Source: JAWPMV01 sp038527215 (GTDB lineage: Bacteria; Bacteroidota; Bacteroidia; J057). Taken from it: a stretch of 20,102 bases of DNA. This document shows positions 14,303 through 20,102 of the stretch, piece after piece (position 1 is the stretch's first letter; every line of letters starts with the position of its first letter). The stretch spans positions 1-20,102 of the forward strand of contig JBCBGC010000149.1 of NCBI GenBank assembly GCA_038527215.1. Direction: 5' to 3'. The notes beneath the pieces were generated by a model. The model was not told the DNA's origin, searched no databases, and saw only the letters and a program-made list of their open reading frames with translations. Position numbers and translations under genes: made by a program.

Positions 14303-15196
14303 ATGTCCTTGATTATTGACCAACTTTCCAAAACCTACCCCAACGGGGTCAAAGCCCTCGACCAGGTTTCTTTAGAGATTTCTCCCGGCATGTTTGGCTT
14401 ACTCGGGCCCAATGGAGCTGGCAAGTCTACCTTGATGCGGACCATCGCTACCTTGCAAGCCCCTGATGAAGGCCGGGTCATGTTTCAAGGAGAGGATATT
14501 TGGTTAGAGAAAATGGCCCTTCGGAAAAAACTGGGCTATCTGCCCCAGGAGTTTGGCGTGTATCCCAGAGTGTCCGCCGAGAAGCTCTTGGATTACTTTG
14601 CGATTCTGAAAGGGGTGGCGGACAAAAAGGCGCGCAAGCGCCTGATCGGTGAAGTCTTGGAACTCACCAACTTGCAGGACGTGGCCAAGAAAGCGGTGAG
14701 TGGCTACTCCGGCGGCATGAAGCAGCGCTTCGGGATCGCTCAGCTCTTACTAAATCGCCCGGAACTGATCATTGTGGATGAGCCTACGGCTGGCCTGGAC
14801 CCGGCGGAGCGGCAGCGCTTTCTCAATCTGCTCCGAGAAATCGGCACCGAGCATACGGTGATTTTTTCTACCCATATCGTGGACGATGTGAAAGAGCTGT
14901 GTCATGAAATTGCGGTCCTTCAGCATGGTCGCCTGGTGATTCATGAAAGCCCGGAAGCCGCCCTCGCCAGGCTGGACCAGGAAATGTGGACCATACAGAT
15001 TCCCCGGGAAGAACTCCCCCAGCTGTCCCAAACCCATACGGTGCTTTCTTCTAGTTTCCTGAGAGATCATAGCCTCCTGGTGCGCATCCACAGTCCCAAA
15101 CCGCTGGAAGCCCCTTTTCAGCCGGCTCCTCCCCAACTCGAAGACGCTTATTTCCTGGCCCTCCGATCAGCTGAATTAACCCCTGAGCAAGCTTAA
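14303..15196 (+). CDS. ABC transporter ATP-binding protein
   Basis: This 297-residue nucleotide-binding subunit is of the ABC-2 exporter type. It has Walker A GPNGAGKST with Lys41, a Q-loop GYLPQEFGVYP, the signature SGGMKQR (136-142), Walker B IIVDEP with Asp159-Glu160, the D-loop AGLDP and the H-loop STH with His191, so it should hydrolyse ATP. The last roughly 80 residues are the variable C-terminal part of this subfamily. The start at 14303 gives MSLIIDQLSKTY, the usual opening of the fold. It ends 10 bp before the fused permease/peptidase gene, which is surely its membrane partner. It is divergent from the LytS/LytTR pair, with a candidate LytTR site in the gap. A gene order of regulator pair plus ABC exporter suggests signal-induced export or self-protection, but the substrate is unknown. 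Confidence 0.95.
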   Translation: MSLIIDQLSKTYPNGVKALDQVSLEISPGMFGLLGPNGAGKSTLMRTIATLQAPDEGRVMFQGEDIWLEKMALRKKLGYLPQEFGVYPRVSAEKLLDYFAILKGVADKKARKRLIGEVLELTNLQDVAKKAVSGYSGGMKQRFGIAQLLLNRPELIIVDEPTAGLDPAERQRFLNLLREIGTEHTVIFSTHIVDDVKELCHEIAVLQHGRLVIHESPEAALARLDQEMWTIQIPREELPQLSQTHTVLSSSFLRDHSLLVRIHSPKPLEAPFQPAPPQLEDAYFLALRSAELTPEQA

Positions 15197-15206
15197 TCTC
15201 CCCCTT

Positions 15207-18200
15207 ATGTTTCGAGCAATTTTTTCTTTTGAGTGGCGCTTCTTCCTGAAAAGGCCTGCTACCTATATTTTCGCGCTTTTCTTTTTGGGAGCAGGCTTGA
15301 TCACCATGGCTGGCGTGTCGGATATCTTTGGTGCCCACGAAGGCATCCCTGGACAGGAGCGCCTGTCCAACTCGCCCCGGCAGCTCAATTACATGGCCAA
15401 TTTTTTTAATACGGTGCTGCTATTCCTCCTACCTGCCATCATTGGGGTGGGCTTCTTTCGGGATTTCAGGAGTCGCATGCATCATCTTTTGTATGCTTAT
15501 CCCTTCAAAAAGTCGGCTTACCTCCCGGCGAAGTTTCTCAGTGGATTTCTCATTACCGCCCTGGTATCCATATGCCTGGGACTCGGCATGATGCTTGGGG
15601 CACATAACCCCTGGGTTGATCCTGCTTTGGTTGGCCCGTTTGATGGGGCAGCTTACTTCCAGGTTTATGCCTTATACATCTTACCCAATCTGTTGTTTTT
15701 TGGGGTTTTGGTGTTTGTGGTCGTAGGCTGGACCCGAAATATCTATGCGGGCTTTATCGCAGTGATTCTGGTCTTGGTATTCCAAGCCATCCTGGGAGCC
15801 ATGCTTTCTTCTGTAGAGGCCTTCTATTGGGCAGCCCTGCTGGATCCGCTAGGGACCAAAGCCCGGGATTACATGACCCGCTATTGGACCCAGGAAGAAC
15901 TCAACCTACAGTATCTGCCTTTGGAGGGCGTGCTGGTGTATAACCGCCTCATCTGGCTGGGGATCAGTGCCACCTTGTGGACCGTCTATTATCAGCGGTT
16001 TCGGTTTCAACAGCATGGCGCGGTTTGGCGTCGGAAAGGCCAGCGAACTAATTCTTCTCCTCTGGCTAATCCTGATCCTGGGGTTCAGAAGCCGCTGCCG
16101 AAGGCCAGCCTTTCTTATGCATTCAAAGACCAACTGCAAGCGGCCAGTTGGATGGGAAAGGAGGAAGCCCGACAAATCCTCACCTCAGGCTTTTTTATCT
16201 GTATGCTATTGGGAGGTTTGCTCATGGTCTTTTTTCAGCAATCGGTCATGAATCCCCAATACGGCTTTGAAATCCTGCCTACCACTTGGAAAATGCTGCA
16301 AACCCCCATGTCGGTCTACGCTGGGGTGATCAATTTCCTCACTTTTTTGACCGCAGGCATCCTCATCCACCGAGCCCGGATGAACCGCATGCAAATGTTG
16401 ATGGATAGCACGGCTACCCCTGACTGGGTATTGCTGCTATCCCGCTTTTGGGCGTTGCTGCTGATTCAACTATGCTTGCTGAGCATCATCATCATAGCTG
16501 GGGTGAGCGTTCAACTCTTTCATGGCTACACCGATATCCAACTGGGCCATTATTTCTTCGAAGTATTTGGCTTACACCTGATCAATTTTGTCATCTGGGG
16601 CATGCTGGCGCTCTTTGTCCATTTTCTCTTCAAGCATCTCTATTTGGCCTTTTTTGTCCTGCTGCTCATTCCCATGGCTATGCTGAGCCTGCCACAAATA
16701 GGCATCGAACAGGAGGTTTTCCGCTTTAATCAGGCACCCGGCCAGATTATCGGCTTTGACTACTCGGATATGGATGGCTATGGGACCTATCTACCCACCT
16801 ATTTTGGATACAAAATATATTGGTTGATGGCAGGCTTCCTTTTACTGCTGGGCGCTTATTTCTGGGCCACCCGAGGCCTGACCTTTTCCTGGCAAGAACG
16901 ATGGGAACAAGGCAAGGCTCGCTGGAAAGGCACCCCTCGACGCGCCTTTTTAGCCATCCTGATACTTTTTCTTAGCATGGGCACGGGGATATATCTGGAA
17001 GAAAATGTGCTGTTTGGTCGACTGACGCAGGAAAACATCGATGCTTTGCTGGCCGAAAACGAAAAACAGTACAAGCATTTTGAAGGCATGAACCAGCCCC
17101 GGATTCGGAGCCTGTATCTGGAGATGGACCTTTTTCCCGAAACCTATCAATATCAATCAAAAGGGACCTACCAATTGGTCAACCTGTCTGATCAGCCCAT
17201 AGATAGCCTGCTGATCAACTATCACCTGATGGAACTTACCGAATATAGTCTCTCCGTTCCGCACCAACTGCTACAGCAGGATAGCTTCCTGCACTATGAT
17301 CTCTATCTCTTGGAACCGGCTTTGCAAGCAGGAGACAGCCTGGCTTTGAGCTTTGAGGTGAAAAACCCGCCCAATACTTTTTTCAGAAAAAGTCCGCGCA
17401 TCGCTGGCAATGGCACCTTCATCCGGGAGCGATTGTATCCGGCGGTCGGCTATCGTCCCGTCGAACTGGCCAATACGGCCAAGCGAAGAAAGTATGGCTT
17501 AGCGCCTAAAAGCCATCTCAAGGCTCAACCGGAAGACACTACGGCGCTAGGGTATAGCTTGGCCGCGAATGATGTGGACTGGGTGAACCTGGAAATCATC
17601 CTCAGTACTTCAGGAGACCAACTTCCCATTGCACCGGGCTATGTGGTGCGAGATTGGGAAGTAGCTGGTCGGCGCTACATTCATTACAAAATGGATAGCC
17701 CTATGAAGCACTATTATGGGGTGAATTCTGGCCGATTTGCTGTGAAGGAAGAGCGCTGGCAAGGCCTGGATTTGTCGGTGTATTATCATCCGGAACATCC
17801 CTACACCGTAGACGATATGATGGATGGCTTAAAAGCCTCAATCGGTTACTGTCAGGAAGCCTATGGACCTTACCAGCATCAGCAAGCCCGGGTGATTGAA
17901 TTTCCCCTTACGCTGGGGCGCTTTGCTACGGTTTTCGCCAATTCTATCCCTTTTACCGAAGCGCATTTTGTGGCGGATGTGAACCGGGAGGACCCAGGTG
18001 CCATCAACCTGCCTTTCTATGTTACCGCCCATGAAATTGCGCATCAATGGTGGGGCCATCAGTTTATTTCAGCTGATGTAGCCGGAGCCAAAATGCTAAC
18101 CGAAAGCCTAGCTGAATATTCCGCCCTAAAGGTATTGGAAAAACGTTATGGAGTAGAAAGCATGCGCTCTTTTCTCAAGTTTGACTTGGATTTATATCTC

Positions 18201-18881
18201 AAAGGCAGAGGTCAGGAACGCAGAGAGGAAATGCCCCTGATGTACAGCCTGCCTACTCAGAACTATATTAACTATCGCAAAGGCTCTTTGATCATGTATG
18301 CCTTGAGTGATTATTTGGGCGAAAAAAGGTTCAACCAACTCCTCCGATCATTCCTGGATCGGTACCGCTGGCAGGAACCGCCCTTGCCCACCTCATTAGA
18401 TTTAATCACTCACCTCCGGGAGGCTACTCCGGATTCCCTCCAATATCTCTATCGGGATATGTTCGAGACGATTACGCTCTATGACAATCGGATCCTGGAG
18501 ACAATGGTAACTCCCTTGGAAAATGGGCAGTATCAACTAGACCTCCATTTCCAGGTGCGTAAGTATCGCACTGATGGGAAAGGCCGGATGAACTATACCG
18601 ACTCGGGGCTGGAGGCTTTAACCTTTCCACATCCCCAAACCGGAGAGGACCTGCTTTCTCTTCCGCTGGCGGACTACCTCGACATTGGGGTTTTTCCGGT
18701 GGAAAAAGGGAAAGGCGAGTCGATTAACCCCATCCCGATTTATTTGAAAAAACACCGGATCAGCGAAATTGATAACCATCTGAGCCTGATCTTGGACCAA
18801 AAGCCGGGGAAGGTTGGCATTGATCCTTATTTAAAATTGATCGATCGCATCAGTGAAGATAATCACCAGGAAGTAGAGTAG
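15207..18881 (+). CDS. ABC-2 permease fused to an M1-family zinc aminopeptidase domain
   Basis: This single 1224-residue membrane protein has two groups of about six or seven transmembrane helices (roughly 12-265 and 330-605), each like an ABC-2 permease half, joined by a hydrophilic linker. A C-terminal M1 (gluzincin) peptidase domain runs from about 620 to the end. The zinc site is HEIAH (His942, Glu943, His946) with the third ligand Glu966 in TESLAEYSAL. Nineteen residues separate the second His from this Glu, where classic M1 enzymes have eighteen. No GxMEN motif is visible. The peptidase half probably faces the periplasm, so the protein could trim or process what the transporter moves. 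Such fusions recur in Bacteroidota beside ABC ATPases. It starts 10 bp after the ATPase gene and shares its operon. Confidence 0.92.
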   Translation: MFRAIFSFEWRFFLKRPATYIFALFFLGAGLITMAGVSDIFGAHEGIPGQERLSNSPRQLNYMANFFNTVLLFLLPAIIGVGFFRDFRSRMHHLLYAYPFKKSAYLPAKFLSGFLITALVSICLGLGMMLGAHNPWVDPALVGPFDGAAYFQVYALYILPNLLFFGVLVFVVVGWTRNIYAGFIAVILVLVFQAILGAMLSSVEAFYWAALLDPLGTKARDYMTRYWTQEELNLQYLPLEGVLVYNRLIWLGISATLWTVYYQRFRFQQHGAVWRRKGQRTNSSPLANPDPGVQKPLPKASLSYAFKDQLQAASWMGKEEARQILTSGFFICMLLGGLLMVFFQQSVMNPQYGFEILPTTWKMLQTPMSVYAGVINFLTFLTAGILIHRARMNRMQMLMDSTATPDWVLLLSRFWALLLIQLCLLSIIIIAGVSVQLFHGYTDIQLGHYFFEVFGLHLINFVIWGMLALFVHFLFKHLYLAFFVLLLIPMAMLSLPQIGIEQEVFRFNQAPGQIIGFDYSDMDGYGTYLPTYFGYKIYWLMAGFLLLLGAYFWATRGLTFSWQERWEQGKARWKGTPRRAFLAILILFLSMGTGIYLEENVLFGRLTQENIDALLAENEKQYKHFEGMNQPRIRSLYLEMDLFPETYQYQSKGTYQLVNLSDQPIDSLLINYHLMELTEYSLSVPHQLLQQDSFLHYDLYLLEPALQAGDSLALSFEVKNPPNTFFRKSPRIAGNGTFIRERLYPAVGYRPVELANTAKRRKYGLAPKSHLKAQPEDTTALGYSLAANDVDWVNLEIILSTSGDQLPIAPGYVVRDWEVAGRRYIHYKMDSPMKHYYGVNSGRFAVKEERWQGLDLSVYYHPEHPYTVDDMMDGLKASIGYCQEAYGPYQHQQARVIEFPLTLGRFATVFANSIPFTEAHFVADVNREDPGAINLPFYVTAHEIAHQWWGHQFISADVAGAKMLTESLAEYSALKVLEKRYGVESMRSFLKFDLDLYLKGRGQERREEMPLMYSLPTQNYINYRKGSLIMYALSDYLGEKRFNQLLRSFLDRYRWQEPPLPTSLDLITHLREATPDSLQYLYRDMFETITLYDNRILETMVTPLENGQYQLDLHFQVRKYRTDGKGRMNYTDSGLEALTFPHPQTGEDLLSLPLADYLDIGVFPVEKGKGESINPIPIYLKKHRISEIDNHLSLILDQKPGKVGIDPYLKLIDRISEDNHQEVE

Positions 18882-18937
18882 GGAAGGAGCAAGATCATGG
18901 GTTGGACTGCGGAATCTTTCCCGCTACTTGCAGCCTC

Positions 18938-18954
18938 GGTAAACTTGTTTTACC
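18938..18954. other. Short inverted repeat after the permease/peptidase gene
   Basis: GGTAAA (18938-18943) and TTTACC (18949-18954) flank a 5-nt loop in the 149-bp gap before the iron-sulfur subunit gene. No T-run follows, so it is not a convincing terminator. TTTACCTTGA at 18949-18958 weakly resembles a TAnnTTTG promoter box for the downstream genes. Neither reading is strong. Confidence 0.2.
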
Positions 18955-19030
18955 TTGAAAAGTGAAGCTGATCAAGGCTTCTCCTGCACGACCTTCTACC
19001 CGACTATCTATACTAAACCTTCCCGAAACT

Positions 19031-19486
19031 ATGGCGACTTTTGATTTAAACATCAATGGCAAGTCCCTCCAGGTGGATGTGGCCCCGGATACTCCCATTC
19101 TGTGGGTATTACGCGACGACTTACAGCTGGTGGGAACCAAATATGGCTGCGGCATCGCCCAATGTGGTGCTTGTACTGTCCTCTTGGATGGCGTGGCAGT
19201 AAGGGCCTGCTCTCTTCCAGTAGCGGCCATTGGCGAAAAAGCGATTACGACGATTGAAGGGCTATCAGAGGCTGGGGATCATCCCCTCCAAAAAGCCTGG
19301 ATTGAGCATGACGTGCCCCAATGTGGATATTGTCAGGCGGGCCAGATCATGAATGCTGCGGCCTTGCTGAAGCGCAATCCTAATCCCTCGGACGAGGAGA
19401 TTGACCGGGCCATGAACGGCAATATCTGCCGTTGCGGAACCTATATCCGGATCAAGGCTGCCATTAAAACCGCGGCTAAGGCTTAA
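19031..19486 (+). CDS. iorA: [2Fe-2S] subunit of a xanthine dehydrogenase-family enzyme (IorA-like)
   Basis: This is a 151-residue electron-transfer subunit of a molybdenum hydroxylase. The N-terminal plant-ferredoxin-type cluster uses Cys40, Cys45, Cys48 and Cys60 (GCGIAQCGACTVLLDG). The second, helical cluster uses Cys98, Cys101, Cys133 and Cys135 (QCGYCQAGQI and ICRCGT). All eight ligands are present. Length and layout match the small subunit of isoquinoline 1-oxidoreductase-type enzymes, which pass electrons between the molybdenum cofactor and an outside acceptor. The ATG at 19031 directly precedes the first strand (ATFDLNINGK). An in-frame start at 18962 would add residues with no similarity. 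It has no signal peptide. It would be carried out with its partner through the Tat pathway. The large subunit begins 34 bp downstream in the same operon. Confidence 0.93.
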   Translation: MATFDLNINGKSLQVDVAPDTPILWVLRDDLQLVGTKYGCGIAQCGACTVLLDGVAVRACSLPVAAIGEKAITTIEGLSEAGDHPLQKAWIEHDVPQCGYCQAGQIMNAAALLKRNPNPSDEEIDRAMNGNICRCGTYIRIKAAIKTAAKA

Positions 19487-19520
19487 GCTGCTTTTCGGTT
19501 CAACTCATTATTCCTTCTTC

Positions 19521-20102
19521 ATGACACGTATAAAAACGACCCATAATAGAAGATCCTTTTTAAAAGCCTCCGCCCTGGCTGGGGGAGGCATGGCCCTGGG
19601 CTTCAACTGGCTGGTAGGCTGCAAGCCTGCCAAAGTAGCGGGCGAAGCGGCAGTGGCAGAAGCTGTACCAGCTTCCTGGTTTGAAGTCAATGCTTTCTTG
19701 AAAATAGCTGATAGCGGCAAGGTGACCATCATGTCCCCGAATCCTGAGATCGGGCAAAACGTCAAGACCTCCATGCCGATGATTGTGGCAGAGGAATTAG
19801 ATGTCGCCTGGGAAGACGTCATCGTCGAGCAAGCCGGACTGGATACGGAAAATTTCCGTCGCCAATTGGCCGGAGGCTCTCAGTCCATCCGTCAGGGATG
19901 GAACGGACTCCGCATGGCCGGGGCTACTGCCAGGCGCATGCTCCTGGAGGCAGCGGCCCAGAAATGGCAGGTGCCGGTTGGGGAACTGACTACCTCAGAG
20001 GGTAAGGTGATGCACGCCTCCACCGATAAATCCATCTCTTATGGAGCCCTGGCCGCAGCGGCAGCTGAGGTAAAGGTACCAGAGGAAGTAAGCCTTAAGG
20101 AC
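19521..20102 (+). CDS. iorB: Molybdopterin-binding large subunit (IorB-like), N-terminal part
   Basis: The reading frame from the ATG at 19521 stays open to the window end (194 codons), so only the N-terminus is visible. A full member has about 720-750 residues. It begins with a Tat signal (NRRSFLKASALAGGG) followed by a hydrophobic stretch and Cys38, which suggests export in a folded state. The mature part starts with WFEVNAFLKIADSGKVTIMS and SPNPEIGQNVKTSMPMIVAEEL, the opening of the aldehyde oxidase/xanthine dehydrogenase molybdopterin-binding family, and has GGSQSIRQGW, matching the family block 'GgS.s....w..lR.aGA.AR'. It pairs with the iron-sulfur subunit upstream. Substrates in this family are N-heterocycles or aldehydes. 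The true substrate is not visible here. Confidence 0.9.
   Translation, partial: MTRIKTTHNRRSFLKASALAGGGMALGFNWLVGCKPAKVAGEAAVAEAVPASWFEVNAFLKIADSGKVTIMSPNPEIGQNVKTSMPMIVAEELDVAWEDVIVEQAGLDTENFRRQLAGGSQSIRQGWNGLRMAGATARRMLLEAAAQKWQVPVGELTTSEGKVMHASTDKSISYGALAAAAAEVKVPEEVSLKD

Noticed and set aside
14134..14331. N-terminal extension of the histidine kinase to 14331
   Set aside because: It would overlap the divergent ABC gene and the LytTR-like site and adds sequence without membrane or kinase features.
18895..19230. Minus-strand open frame of 111 codons
   Set aside because: It overlaps the cysteine-cluster region of the iron-sulfur subunit on the opposite strand and has no family features.

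Overview
The window looks like chromosomal DNA of a member of the Bacteroidota, probably from the Saprospiria (Lewinella- or Haliscomenobacter-like). This is an inference from gene content. The signs are a LytS-type kinase with a LytTR regulator beside an ABC transporter, an ABC permease fused to an M1 peptidase, signal peptides ending in AQ, a short accessory DnaE polymerase, a Tat-exported IorB-like molybdoenzyme, and few clear Shine-Dalgarno sites. No tRNA, rRNA, transposase, phage gene or CRISPR array was seen.

Layout. 1-1050 holds no intact gene: it has a decayed serine beta-lactamase-family pseudogene (about 439-739), a strong terminator, an ACGAAT/ATTCGT palindromic repeat and a palindrome-rich leader. 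1051-4005 (+) is a 984-residue DnaE-type polymerase. 4006-4953 is a gene-free convergent gap that carries four tandem 145-bp repeats in an A-B-A-B order, flanked by two minus-strand terminators. 4954-6972 (-) holds a rhodanese and, upstream of it, a DeaD/CsdA-type RNA helicase. 7231-8232 (+) is a Gfo/Idh/MocA oxidoreductase. 8229-9674 (-) is a pair of exported proteins of unknown function. 9808-11046 (+) is a fused S-adenosylmethionine decarboxylase-aminopropyltransferase. 11037-11807 (-) is a secreted protein of unknown function. 11876-14133 (-) is a LytTR regulator and its membrane histidine kinase. 14303-18881 (+) is an ABC ATPase followed by a permease/M1-peptidase fusion. 19031 to the window end (+) is an IorA-like iron-sulfur subunit and the start of its IorB-like partner.

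How the genes work together. The clearest functional unit is 11876-18881. The kinase/regulator operon and the ABC/peptidase operon are divergent, and the 169-bp gap between them contains two 9-bp direct repeats separated by exactly 12 bp that fit the LytTR binding pattern. This suggests one regulator acting on both operons. The fused polyamine enzyme has a complete decarboxylase half, but its aminopropyltransferase half has changed residues at the diamine site. The 145-bp repeat array and its terminator arrangement are the most unusual non-coding features.
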